From Modestobacter sp. Leaf380 (GTDB lineage: Bacteria > Actinomycetota > Actinomycetes > Mycobacteriales > Geodermatophilaceae): a stretch of DNA of 64,000 nucleotides. The notes below the pieces were generated by a model, which was not told the origin of the DNA, ran no database searches, and was given only the letters and a program-made list of their open reading frames with translations. Below are positions 27,150 to 37,290 of the stretch, in pieces. The stretch lies in contig NZ_LMQC01000024.1 of the NCBI RefSeq assembly GCF_001424485.1, positions 1-64,000 of the forward strand, written 5' to 3'. How positions within the stretch are numbered: position 1 is the first letter of the stretch; the number at the start of each line of letters is the position of its first letter. A program made the translations under genes and the position numbers.

Positions 27150-28898
27150 TCAGGGCGCGAGGGGGAGGCCGAGGACCGGCCAGACCACGAGGGAGAAGGC
27201 GACGACGAGCGCGGCGGTGAGCGGGCCGAGGACGGCCGAGAGCCGGCGCAGCTCGCGCGGGCCGTAGGTGGGCACGCCCTGCACCCGGGCGAAGACGGCG
27301 ACCGGCTTCGCGGAGGCGGGCAGCGTGTGGCAGAACCCGGCGGCCGCGGTCGAGGCCATCGCGGCCGCGACCGGGTCGACCCCGGCGACCGGCGCGAGGG
27401 CCACCACCAGCGGGACCAGGACGGCCGAACGGGCGGTGCGCGAGGCGATGACCAGGTGCGCGGCGGTGGAGACGACGACCACCACGACCAGGAAGGCGAC
27501 CGGTGAGCCGGTGGCCGGGCCGATGGCGACCCCGGCCAGTGCGGCAGCGGCGCCGGAGCCGACCAGCGCGGAACCCAGCGCCAGGGTGGCGGCCAGGAAC
27601 AGCAGCAGCGACCACGGCACCTGGACCAGCGCGTCCCCGAGCCGGGTGCGCCCGAAGCCGGGGGCGGTGACGACGAGCGCGGCGCCGAGGGCGACCAGCG
27701 CCGGGGACAGCCCGTGCAGCGCCTCGGTGCACCACAGCGTGACGACGACCGCGAGCAGCCCCAGCACCCGGCGCTCCTCCCGGGTGAGCGCGGCCGGGGT
27801 GCCGACCTCGGCGGACAGCTCGGCGGCCGACACCCGCAGCGGCGTGGCCCGCTCGGCGCGGTCGGTGCTCAGCAGCAGCACGACCTCGGCGGCCAGGTGC
27901 GAGCTGACCAGCGCCAGCGGCAGGCCCAGCAGCACCCAGCGCAGGAAGGACACGCCCTCACCGGTGGCCTCGGTGAGCACGGCGCTGGTGACCAGGTGCG
28001 CGCCGGCGCCCAGCAGCGAGCCGACCGCGGACAGCAGCACGACGGTGGGCACCAGCAGCGCCAGCCCCCGCACCAGCTGGGGTCGGTCCCGCAGCACCCG
28101 GGCGAGAGCGAGGAACACCGGCAGCGCGAGCGCGGCCCGCCCCGACGTGGAGGGCACCGCGAACGTGGTGGCGACCAGCGCCAGGGTCGTCAGGTGCACC
28201 AGTCCGCGCGGGCTGCGGGCCCGGGTCAGCAGCCGGCTCGCGGCGCGGTCGGCCAGCCCGGAGGCGGCGACGGCGACGCCCACCACGAAGGCGGCGACCA
28301 GCAGCCAGACGACGTCGGAGCCCAGGCTGGCGAACAGCTCGTCGGCCGGCAGCACCCCGGTCAGTGCCAGCACCAGTGCCGCGGCCAGCGCGACGGCGGT
28401 GTCGTCGAGGTCGGTGGCGATCCAGGCCCAGGTGGCGACGGCGAACACCGCCAGCACCAGGGCGGCCGGGCCGGTCAGCCCACCGGTGACCCGGCCGGCC
28501 AGCACCGCCAGCAGCACCCCGGCCAGCAGCCCGACGCCGACCAGGTCGCGGCCGCGCAGGCCCACGAGCAGAGCGGCGGCCCGGGCCAGCAGGGCGGTGA
28601 GCCTCATGCGCTGCGCGGTGAGCCGGACGCGCAGCGCGATGAGCCGGGCGCCGGGGGTGGTGACCCGGGTGCCCGGTCGGCGGGCGGGGCCGACCAGTGG
28701 CTGCTGCGCGGTCGGCTGGTCGGTGCCGGCCTGCGCGGGCCCTGTGTGCTCGAGGGCGGCCTGCGCCGGGTCGGCCTGCTCGGTGGCGGCCTGCTCGGTG
28801 GCCTGCCCGGGGGCGGCCTGCTCGGCGGCCACGGCCATCGGCCGGGTGCGGTCGGCGAGGGTCGGCAGCTCGTCCGTGGCGGCGGTGGAGGTGGACAC
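27150..28898 (-). CDS. Anion:sodium symporter, DASS/SLC13 (CitT) family
   Basis: A 582-residue transporter. Residues 1-100 are an unusual Ala/Gln/Thr-rich tail with loose EQA/AQA repeats. From about 112 on there are 11-12 hydrophobic helices with the family features VPSTSGRAALALPVFLALA and ASTAAAGFCHTLPASAKPVAV. It should carry di- or tricarboxylates inward. It is probably the membrane transporter for the TctC/two-component unit and co-transcribed with glycerate kinase. ATG 28898 is the first in-frame start; a later one would remove the tail. Confidence 0.83.
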   Translation of the reverse strand: MSTSTAATDELPTLADRTRPMAVAAEQAAPGQATEQAATEQADPAQAALEHTGPAQAGTDQPTAQQPLVGPARRPGTRVTTPGARLIALRVRLTAQRMRLTALLARAAALLVGLRGRDLVGVGLLAGVLLAVLAGRVTGGLTGPAALVLAVFAVATWAWIATDLDDTAVALAAALVLALTGVLPADELFASLGSDVVWLLVAAFVVGVAVAASGLADRAASRLLTRARSPRGLVHLTTLALVATTFAVPSTSGRAALALPVFLALARVLRDRPQLVRGLALLVPTVVLLSAVGSLLGAGAHLVTSAVLTEATGEGVSFLRWVLLGLPLALVSSHLAAEVVLLLSTDRAERATPLRVSAAELSAEVGTPAALTREERRVLGLLAVVVTLWCTEALHGLSPALVALGAALVVTAPGFGRTRLGDALVQVPWSLLLFLAATLALGSALVGSGAAAALAGVAIGPATGSPVAFLVVVVVVSTAAHLVIASRTARSAVLVPLVVALAPVAGVDPVAAAMASTAAAGFCHTLPASAKPVAVFARVQGVPTYGPRELRRLSAVLGPLTAALVVAFSLVVWPVLGLPLAP

Positions 28899-28976
28899 GA
28901 CGTGAACGGTGTCCGGCGCTCCGGTGCCCTCCGTGAGACCCGGGTGGCAGTCCTCTCATCCCGGCGTCGCGGGTGC

Positions 28977-29052
28977 GCGCGGTCAGGGGCGCACGGGTCA
29001 CGGGTCACGGGTGCGCGGGTGCGCGGGTCACGGGTGCGCGGGTCACCGCACA
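28977..29052. repeat. Short interspersed GGGTCAC / GGGTGCGC repeats
   Basis: Units GGGTCAC and GGGTGCGC alternate irregularly about nine times upstream of the anion-transporter gene (minus strand). The pattern is a degenerate tandem repeat and not a known operator. Confidence 0.7.
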
Positions 29053-29290
29053 GGCGCGCGGCCCCCGCGCAGGCGCGCGGCGACCGCCCGGGTGCGCGCT
29101 CACGCGGCCTCGTCCCGGCCGTCACCGGCCTGGACGCGCACCACCGGCCCGGGTGCGCGTCCAGGCCGGCACGGTCGCGCGGACGTCGGTGTGGGCGCGC
29201 AGCCACGACCAGGCTGCGCGCCCGCGCCCGCGCCCGCACCCGCACCCGCACCGCGCCCGCGCCCGGACCGCCCGTGCCCCGTCCCCGGCG

Positions 29291-29380
29291 GCGGCGCTGG
29301 TCCCCCCTCCGGGCGGCGCTGGTCCCCCTCCTCCGGGCGGCGCTGGTCCCCCTCCTCCGGGCGGCGCTGGTCCCCCTCCC
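29291..29380. repeat. 24-bp tandem repeat, about 3.8 copies
   Basis: Unit GGGCGGCGCTGGTCCCCCTC plus CTCC. Full copies lie at 29311-29334 and 29335-29358, partial ones at 29291-29310 and 29359-29380. It sits between the anion-transporter promoter region and the terminator of the drug exporter. Confidence 0.85.
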
Positions 29381-29392
29381 CGGGACGACCAG

Positions 29393-29420
29393 AGGCCCGC
29401 CCCCGGGTGGGGACGGGCCT
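29393..29420 (-). terminator. Terminator hairpin of the drug exporter
   Basis: An 11-bp stem with one bulged A (29393-29403 with 29409-29420) lies 20 bp beyond the stop of the exporter gene on the minus strand. Confidence 0.65.
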
Positions 29421-29439
29421 CGCGGTGCTGCGGCCGGGC

Positions 29440-31263
29440 TCAGCGGCGGGCGTCGGCCCGCTCGTGGGCGCCGGCGTCGGACTCGTGCCGGCCGTGCTGG
29501 TCCTCCAGCTCGATGCCGGTGAACTCGGTGACCCGGACCGGCTGCTCTGGGGCCTCCCCGCCGCCGACGGCGTGCCGTCCGGCGAGCTGGGCGTCGACGT
29601 CGGCGGTGCTGCCCTCGGCCGGCCGGGCTGCCCGGTGCTGCTCGGCGGGCTCCTGGGTCGGGTCGAGCACCCGGTCGCCGGAGGCCATCCGCTCGTCGCC
29701 GCTCTCGGTGCGCAGCGCGACCTCGCGGATGAACACCACGGCCAGGAACGTGATGACCGACAGCAGCGCAGCGATCAGGAAGATCCGGCCGGTCGCGTCG
29801 CCGTAGGAGACCCGGATCAGGTCCTGGATCTCCGGTGGCGCGGTGCTCAGCGTCGCCAGTCCGACGTCCCCACCGCCGGCCTGACCGGCCGCGCCGGCGG
29901 GCAGCCCGTCGGTGATCAGCGTGGTCACCCGGGCGCTGAGGACGGCGCCCAGCACCGAGACGCCGATGGTGCCGCCCAGGCTGCGGAAGAAGGCCACCGC
30001 GGAGCTCGCGGCACCCAGGTCCGAGGCCGCAACCGTGTTCTGCACGGCGAGCACCAGGTTCTGCATCGTCATGCCGATGCCCAGGCCCAGGACGGCGAGG
30101 AAGAACCCGAGCAGGACCATGTCCGTGGTGTGGTCGATGGTCGACAGCAGGCCGAACCCGGCGGCGACCAGCACCGACCCGGCGACCAGGTAGGCCTTCC
30201 ACTTCCCGTACTTGGAGATCAGGATCCCCGACGCGGTGGAGGAGACGAGCAGGCCACCGACCATCGGGATGGTCAGCAGGCCGGCCGCGGTCGGCGAGTA
30301 GCCCCGGGAGATCTGCAGGTACTGGCCCAGGAAGACCGTGGAGCCGAAGAGCGCGACGCCGACGGCGACCGAGGCGATGATCGCCAGCGTCGTCGTCCGG
30401 TCGCGGAACAGCCGCAGCGGGACGATCGGCTCCTTCGCGCGCATCTCGGTGACGACGAAAGCGACGACGGCGAGCAGCCCGCCGCCGACCATCAGCAGGG
30501 TCTCCAGCGACATCCAGGCAAAGGTGTCCCCGGCCAGGGTGACCCAGATCAGCAGCGCGGAGACGCCGGCGGTCAGGAACGCCGCGCCCAGGTAGTCGAT
30601 GGTGACGTCGCGCTTGACGGTGGGCAGGTGCAGCGTGCGCTGCAGCAGCACCAGCGCGACGACGGCGAACGGGACGCCGACGAAGAAGCACCAGCGCCAG
30701 CCCAGCCAGCTGGTGTCGACCAGCAGCCCACCGATCAGCGGGCCGCCGACGGTCGCCACGGCCATCACGCCGCCCAGCAGGCCGGAGTACCGGCCGCGCT
30801 CACGGGGGCTGATCATCGCGGCCATCGCGATCTGCACGAGCGCCTGCAGGCCGCCCAGGCCCAGGCCCTGCAGCACGCGCCAGCCGATCAGCGTGGGCAC
30901 CGACTGCGCGAGTCCGGCGAGCATCGAGCCGACGACGAAGACGACGATGGCGATCTGGATGAGCAGCTTCTTGCTCATCAGGTCGGCGAGCTTGCCCCAG
31001 ATCGGGGTGGAGGCGGTGCTGGCCAGCAGCGTCGCGGTGACGACCCAGGTGTACTGGCTCTGGCTGCCGCGCAGGTCGGTGATGATCGTGGGCAGGGCGT
31101 TCGAGACGACCGTCGAGGACAGGAACGCCACGAACAGCGCCAGGAGCAGCCCGGACAGGGCCTCCAGGATCTGCCGGTGGGTCATCCGGCCCTGCTGCTC
31201 GACCGCGGGCGCGGCGGCGGGGGTCTTCCCCGAGACGGTCCGCTCGGTGGTGGTGCTGGCCAT
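29440..31263 (-). CDS. MFS drug exporter, DHA2 (14-helix) family
   Basis: A 607-residue proton-driven exporter with about 14 hydrophobic helices (roughly 31-515). Motif A reads GKLADLMSKK and motif C appears as GGPLIGGLLVD after the fifth helix region. The last 75 residues are a charged, disordered-looking tail (RMASGDRVLDPTQEP onward). ATG 31263 directly precedes a Thr-rich start and the first helix. A MarR regulator gene ends 64 bp upstream on the same strand, so it is probably a regulator-exporter operon. The substrate is unknown. Confidence 0.9.
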   Translation of the reverse strand: MASTTTERTVSGKTPAAAPAVEQQGRMTHRQILEALSGLLLALFVAFLSSTVVSNALPTIITDLRGSQSQYTWVVTATLLASTASTPIWGKLADLMSKKLLIQIAIVVFVVGSMLAGLAQSVPTLIGWRVLQGLGLGGLQALVQIAMAAMISPRERGRYSGLLGGVMAVATVGGPLIGGLLVDTSWLGWRWCFFVGVPFAVVALVLLQRTLHLPTVKRDVTIDYLGAAFLTAGVSALLIWVTLAGDTFAWMSLETLLMVGGGLLAVVAFVVTEMRAKEPIVPLRLFRDRTTTLAIIASVAVGVALFGSTVFLGQYLQISRGYSPTAAGLLTIPMVGGLLVSSTASGILISKYGKWKAYLVAGSVLVAAGFGLLSTIDHTTDMVLLGFFLAVLGLGIGMTMQNLVLAVQNTVAASDLGAASSAVAFFRSLGGTIGVSVLGAVLSARVTTLITDGLPAGAAGQAGGGDVGLATLSTAPPEIQDLIRVSYGDATGRIFLIAALLSVITFLAVVFIREVALRTESGDERMASGDRVLDPTQEPAEQHRAARPAEGSTADVDAQLAGRHAVGGGEAPEQPVRVTEFTGIELEDQHGRHESDAGAHERADARR

Positions 31264-31327
31264 GCTGGGTTCTCCCGGGTGGTGCGGAGGGGTGGGGGCT
31301 GGGCGCGCCGGGCGGGCCGGCGCCCGG

Positions 31328-31834
31328 TCAGCCGGGTGCGGTGGCTCGATCGGTGGCAGCCCGGTCGGTGGCGGCCCTGTCGGTGGCGGCGAGGTCGGTG
31401 GTGAGGTCGGTGGTGAGCCGCTCCAGCAGGCGGGTGAGCTGCGCGGCCTCCTCCTCGGTCCAGTCGGCGAGGGCGGCCTGGGCCCACTGGCCGCGCACGC
31501 TGCGGGTGCGTTGCAGGGCGGCGGTGCCCTCGGCGGACAACGAGATGAGGCTGGCCCGGCCGTCCTGCGGGTCGGGCCGACGGTGGACGTACCCCGAGCG
31601 CTCCAGGGCCGCCACCTGCCGGCTCGCGACGGACACGTCGACACCGAGGCTGCAGGCCAGCGTGCTGAGCCGCTGCTCCCCCGAGATCTCCAGCGGCGCC
31701 ATCACGGCCCAGCCGAAGGAGGGCAGGTCGCCGTACAGCTCGTGGGCGGCGCGGTGCGAGAGCTGCCGGCCCACGCGCAGCAGCTGGCCCATGCCGGCGG
31801 TCAGCCGGTCGGTGGTGTCCTGCGTGATGCCCAC
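31328..31834 (-). CDS. MarR-family regulator of the drug exporter
   Basis: A 168-residue winged-helix regulator. The HTH is around STLACSLGVDVSVASRQVAALERSGYV with wing RRPDPQDGRAS. The tail carries DLTTDL and three ATDRA repeats coded by a 15-bp tandem repeat. GTG 31834 is chosen because AGGAGG stands six bases upstream; the longer ATG frame at 31870 lacks this. It precedes the DHA2 exporter. An inverted CAGTTG/CAACTG pair lies upstream and may be its operator. Confidence 0.87.
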   Translation of the reverse strand: MGITQDTTDRLTAGMGQLLRVGRQLSHRAAHELYGDLPSFGWAVMAPLEISGEQRLSTLACSLGVDVSVASRQVAALERSGYVHRRPDPQDGRASLISLSAEGTAALQRTRSVRGQWAQAALADWTEEEAAQLTRLLERLTTDLTTDLAATDRAATDRAATDRATAPG

Positions 31835-31877
31835 GGGGTGCCTCCTGCGTTGCTTGTAGACCTCAACCATCTTCTGT

Positions 31878-31900
31878 CAGTTGGTTGTTGTCTGCAACTG
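31878..31900. promoter_or_regulatory. Inverted CAGTTG-N11-CAACTG motif upstream of marR
   Basis: Six-base arms at 31878-31883 and 31895-31900 lie 44-66 bases ahead of the marR start. CAGTTG also forms the arm of the OhrR site at 22072. The symmetry suggests autoregulation by the MarR protein. Confidence 0.4.
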
Positions 31901-31929
31901 CACCCGCTGTGAACCCCGGCACCCCACGA

Positions 31930-31968
31930 CGACAGCAGGCCCGGCCGAGTCGGCCGGGCCTGCTGTCG
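31930..31968 (-). terminator. Terminator hairpin of the dnaK operon
   Basis: A perfect 19-bp inverted repeat (31930-31948 with 31950-31968; practical loop CGAGTCG) lies 22 bp beyond the last gene of the dnaK-grpE-dnaJ-hspR-marR string. Confidence 0.88.
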
Positions 31969-31990
31969 TACTGGCTGGTGCGGTGCCGGG

Positions 31991-32602
31991 TCAGCCCTCG
32001 GGCTGGACGGACTGCTGCGAGGCCTGGGCCTCACGGGCCTCCCCGAGCCGGTTCAACCGGCCCAGCAGCTCGGCCATGGTGGCCACGTCCCGGGTCTGCC
32101 AGTCGGCGAGGTCGGTCTCCCAGCGGGAGCGGCGGGCGTCCCGAATCTCGGACAACCGGCGGTGGCCCTCCTCGGAGGTCGACAGCACCTGCGCCCGGCC
32201 GTCGTCGGGGTCCGCGGCCCGGTCCACCAGGCCCAGGTCGACCAGCGAGGCCACCTGCCGGCTCACCGTGGACTTGTCCAGCCCCAGCCGGGTGACGACG
32301 TCGCTGGCGCGCAGCGGGCCGGCGTCGTCGAGCAGCACCAGCAGGCCGTAGGCGGCGCCGTCGAGCCCGCGGTGCAGCTCACTGGCCAGCCGGCCGTGGA
32401 TGGCCCGCGCCCGGCGCAGCAGCAGCGCCACCTCGCGCTCGAGCATCACGTAGGCGGCGTGCGCGTCCAGCTCGTCGCCGGGCCGGGACCCGGCGGGGTC
32501 GCGGTCGACGGTCGTCCCGGCGGCGGTCTGCTGTGCGCTCACGTTGTCCTCCACGTCTGCGACCTGCGGTGGGTTCCCGACAGCGCCCGTGCCGGTGGTC
32601 AC
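31991..32602 (-). CDS. MarR-family regulator coupled to hspR
   Basis: A 203-residue protein with an extended, acidic N-terminus (1-48) and a MarR domain: AAYVMLEREVALLLRRARAIHGRLA, then HTH RASDVVTRLGLDKSTVSRQVASLVDLGLV and wing DRAADPDDGRAQ. Its GTG start overlaps the hspR stop by 4 bp, so it is translated with hspR as the last gene of the heat-shock operon. An internal GTG (VSAQQTAAG) would give a shorter form. No ligand or target is known. Confidence 0.85.
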   Translation of the reverse strand: MTTGTGAVGNPPQVADVEDNVSAQQTAAGTTVDRDPAGSRPGDELDAHAAYVMLEREVALLLRRARAIHGRLASELHRGLDGAAYGLLVLLDDAGPLRASDVVTRLGLDKSTVSRQVASLVDLGLVDRAADPDDGRAQVLSTSEEGHRRLSEIRDARRSRWETDLADWQTRDVATMAELLGRLNRLGEAREAQASQQSVQPEG

Positions 32603-33030
32603 CGGGCGCCCCGCGGTGGCCGCGGCCGCCAGACGACGAGGGCCGAACCGGGCACCGGGTGGGTGAGGTCGGGCCGGAACCCGGCCGCCACCGCGGACTC
32701 CGCGGCCATCGCCCGACGCTGTGCGCCGTCGAGCTCGGCGAGCAGCTCGTGCACCCGCTCCTGCAGCGCCTCGACCTGGGACTCCAGCTCGATGATCCGC
32801 TTGATGCCGGCCAGGTTGACGCCGTCCTCCTGGCTCAGCCGCTGGACCTCGCGCAGCAGGGCGACGTCCCGGGGGCTGTAGCGGCGTCCGCCCCCGGCGG
32901 TGCGACCCGGGCGGACGAGGCCCAGCCGGTCGTACTGGCGCAGTGTCTGGGCGTGCATGCCGGCCAGCTCGGCGGCGACGGAGATGACGAAGACCGGGGC
33001 GTCCTCGGCCACCGACCGGGGTTCGCTCAC
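32599..33030 (-). CDS. hspR: Heat-shock repressor HspR (MerR family)
   Basis: A 143-residue repressor of chaperone genes that uses DnaK as co-repressor in Streptomyces and mycobacteria. It has the HspR-type start VFVISVAAELAGMHAQTLRQYDRLGLV (13-39), RRYSPRDVALLREVQRL, EDGVNLAGIKRIIELE and a short C-terminal tail. The HspR-typical loop RTAGGGRRYS is intact. It follows dnaJ by 34 bp. Its likely targets, HAIR-type sites, stand upstream of dnaK (37171) and clpB (21519). Confidence 0.94.
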   Translation of the reverse strand: MSEPRSVAEDAPVFVISVAAELAGMHAQTLRQYDRLGLVRPGRTAGGGRRYSPRDVALLREVQRLSQEDGVNLAGIKRIIELESQVEALQERVHELLAELDGAQRRAMAAESAVAAGFRPDLTHPVPGSALVVWRPRPPRGAR

Positions 33031-33064
33031 CGGACCGCCCTCCCCCGACGGGTCACCGGCCCCC

Positions 33065-34294
33065 TCACGAGGGGCTCCCGCCGCGGACCGCGGTCGTCAC
33101 CCGCGGCCGGGGGTCCTCGACGAGCTCGGCACTCAGCTTCTCCACGGCCTCGCGGGCGCCGGGGGTCAGCGTCGTGGGCACCGCGACGGTCACCGTCACC
33201 AGCAGGTCACCCGCCTTCGCCTTGCCCTGCACGCCCCGGCCGCGGACCCGGAAGGTCCGGCCGCTCGCCGTGCCCGGCGGCACCCGCAGGGACACGTTGG
33301 CGTCCAGCGTCGGCACCGTCAGGGCCGTGCCCAACGTCGCCTCGGCGAAGGTGATGGGCACCTCGAGAGTGAGGTCGTCCCCGCTGCGCCCGAACAGCTC
33401 GCTGCCCGAGACGTGCACGACGACGAAGAGGTCGCCGGCCGGTCCACCGCGGCGGCCCGGAGCACCCTTGCCGACCAGCCGGATCCGCTGGCCGTCCTTG
33501 ACCCCCGGCGGGATCCGGACGGTGATGGTCCGGGTCTGGTCGGTGATCCCGCTGCCCTTGCAGGTGGGGCAGGGGTCCTCGACGACCGAGCCGCTGCCGC
33601 GGCACTCCCGGCAGGGCTCGGAGAAGGCGAACGCGCCCTGGCTGCGGCTGGTCACCCCGGCGCCGTGGCAGACCGGGCAGGTGTGCGGGCTGGTGCCGGG
33701 CTTGGCACCACTGCCGTGGCAGGTCGCACAGGAACCCGGGCTCTGCATGCGCAGCGGGACGGTGACCCCGAGGACGGCCTCGTCGAAGGCGAGCGTCGCC
33801 TCGGTCTCCACGTCCTGGCCGCGGGCCGGGCCCGAGGCGGCCTGGCTGCGGCTGCGGGCTCCTCCGCCACCTCCGCCGGCGTTGCCGAACAGGCCACCGA
33901 ACAGGTCGCCGATGCCGCCGGCACCGCCGGCTCCACCGGCCCGGCCGGCGCCCTGGTTGAACAGGTCGCCGAGGTCGAAGGGCTGGTTCCCACCGGCCGC
34001 GCCGGGGAAGCCGCCCGGGAAGCCCCCGCCGCCGCCACCGGGACGGAAGCCCCCGGAGCCGAACAGCCGGCGGGCCTCGTCGTACTCGCCGCGGCGCTTG
34101 GGGTCCGACAGCACGTCGTAGGCCTCGGACACGTCCTTGAACCGGGCCTCGGCCGCGGCGTTGCCCGGGTTCTTGTCCGGGTGCAGGTCGCGGGCGAGCG
34201 CGCGGTAGGCCTTCTTGATGGCGGCGGCGTCGGCGTCCTTCGCGACGCCCAGCGCGGCGTAGTAGTCCTTCTCGATGAAGTCCCGGGTGCTCAT
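33065..34294 (-). CDS. dnaJ: Chaperone DnaJ
   Basis: A 409-residue type I J-protein that delivers substrates to DnaK and stimulates its ATPase. The J-domain (about 10-75) has HPD at 38-40. A long Gly/Phe-rich region (77-150) follows, then four zinc-finger repeats ([32 protein letters not shown]) and the C-terminal beta domains. [17 protein letters not shown] matches the actinobacterial DnaJ1 start. It is third in the operon, 121 bp behind grpE, and that gap contains a strong hairpin. Confidence 0.96.
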   Translation of the reverse strand: MSTRDFIEKDYYAALGVAKDADAAAIKKAYRALARDLHPDKNPGNAAAEARFKDVSEAYDVLSDPKRRGEYDEARRLFGSGGFRPGGGGGGFPGGFPGAAGGNQPFDLGDLFNQGAGRAGGAGGAGGIGDLFGGLFGNAGGGGGGARSRSQAASGPARGQDVETEATLAFDEAVLGVTVPLRMQSPGSCATCHGSGAKPGTSPHTCPVCHGAGVTSRSQGAFAFSEPCRECRGSGSVVEDPCPTCKGSGITDQTRTITVRIPPGVKDGQRIRLVGKGAPGRRGGPAGDLFVVVHVSGSELFGRSGDDLTLEVPITFAEATLGTALTVPTLDANVSLRVPPGTASGRTFRVRGRGVQGKAKAGDLLVTVTVAVPTTLTPGAREAVEKLSAELVEDPRPRVTTAVRGGSPS

Positions 34295-34365
34295 CGGGCG
34301 CCCCCTCCCTGCTCGGTCCGAGTGTCGGTGCTGGTGCCGGTGCTGCTGCCCGCGGGCGCGTACCG

Positions 34366-34412
34366 ACGGGTGCGGCCGGGGCGACGTGGCGTCGCCCCGG
34401 CCGTCGACCCGT
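34366..34412 (-). terminator. Strong hairpin in the grpE-dnaJ gap (attenuator candidate)
   Basis: A perfect 13-bp stem (34373-34385 with 34391-34403, 5-nt loop) sits inside an outer 6-bp stem (34366-34371 with 34407-34412). The hairpin begins only a few bases after the grpE stop, so it may stop part of the transcripts or stabilise the dnaK-grpE message. Confidence 0.7.
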
Positions 34413-34415
34413 GGG

Positions 34416-35209
34416 TCAGCTCGCGGGCTGGTCGCCGTCCGCGGCCTGCTCGGACGGCTGGGCCACCGGCGCCGGGTTCTCCGGGTCGGTCACCCCCACC
34501 ATCGCGGTGCGCAGCACACGCTCGCCGCGCCGGAAGCCCGGGCGCAGCACCGTGGTGGCGGTCGGGACCGTCACCTCGGCCGACGAGTCGTGCAGCACGG
34601 CCTCGTGCAGCGCCGGGTCGAACGGGTCGCCCGGCGCACCGAAGGTGGTGACGCCGAGACCGTCCAGCAGGCCCAGCACGCGGTCGGCGACGACCTTGAA
34701 GGCCCCCGTCAGGTCCCCGTGCTCCCGGGCCCGCTCGATGTCGTCGACGACCGGGATCAGCTGACCGGCGAACCGCTCGGCCGCCTGGTCGACGACCAGG
34801 GCGCGGTCGCGGTCGACCCGCCGCCGGTAGTTGGCGTACTCGGCGCTGACCCGCTGCAGGTCCTCCGTGCGCTCGGCCAGCTGCCGGGCGTCCTCGGTCT
34901 GCGGCTCGGCCGACGTCCCCGACTGCTCGGTGGACGCCGCCGACTGCTCGGTGGGCACCTCGGTGGCGACCGCGTCGGGCTGGTCGACCTCGGGTCCGGT
35001 CTGCTCGCTCATCTGCTCCCCTGGGGTGGCCGTCGGTGCGTGCTGGGGGGTGTCCGACCCGGGGGCCTGGGCACCGGGTCCGGCGGTGCCGGCCGGCACG
35101 TCCGCGGGGGACGCGCCGGCCGGCTGCCGGGCCTGGCCGCTGGTCGGGTCGATCCTGCGCCTGTCACGGATGACGACGCGCGGGGTCTCCTCGTCCTGCG
35201 GTCGGTCGC

Positions 35210-35213
<4 letters not shown>
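34416..35213 (-). CDS. grpE: Nucleotide exchange factor GrpE
   Basis: A 265-residue co-chaperone that frees ADP from DnaK. The long acidic N-terminus (1-100) is followed by the coiled coil ([26 protein letters not shown]) and the beta domain ([37 protein letters not shown]). GTG 35213 overlaps the dnaK stop by 4 bp. A second in-frame ATG at 35012 (MSEQTGPEV) has AGGGGAG just upstream, so a 198-residue short form may also be made. Confidence 0.94.
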
Positions 35214-37081
<1,868 letters not shown>

Positions 37082-37170
37082 GGAGGAAGAGGCCTTTCCG
37101 TTCGGGACTGCGGGGTTCGTGCGGGTCCGGTGGTCTCGCGGTGCCCGGGCCGGCGGTGGTTCACACATGC

Positions 37171-37191
37171 CTTGCGCCGGGGCCGCTCAAC
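37171..37191 (-). promoter_or_regulatory. HAIR-type operator for HspR upstream of dnaK
   Basis: The + strand reads CTTGCGC-N7-GCTCAAC, 5 of 7 in each arm against CTTGAGT-N7-ACTCAAG. It shares the GTTGAGC half (minus strand) and the exact N7 spacing with the clpB site. TTGAGC (minus strand) could double as a -35 box. Confidence 0.68.
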
Positions 37192-37290
37192 TTTCCTGCC
37201 CACCCTAACGGCAGACCCCCCGCGGGTGTTCCCGGCGGTCACCCCGGCGGGCGGGGTGTGCGCCGGGGACCCCGGGGCCGGACCGGACGC

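Larger units (their letters stand above)
28899..29439. other. Repeat-rich non-coding stretch
   Basis: About 540 bp without a convincing gene. It holds two tandem-repeat blocks (28977-29052 and 29291-29380), alternating CGCGCC/CGCACC runs around 29215-29265 and a terminator next to the drug exporter. Open frames here are repeats read in several frames and carry no recognisable domain. Confidence 0.7.

Noticed and set aside
29291-29380. CRISPR array
   Set aside because: The repeated units are contiguous with no unique spacers, and no cas gene is in the window.
28909-29522. Coding frames through the repeat-rich gap
   Set aside because: Several frames stay open because the DNA is repetitive and GC-rich. 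The translations are Arg/Ala/Pro strings without conserved features or ribosome sites.
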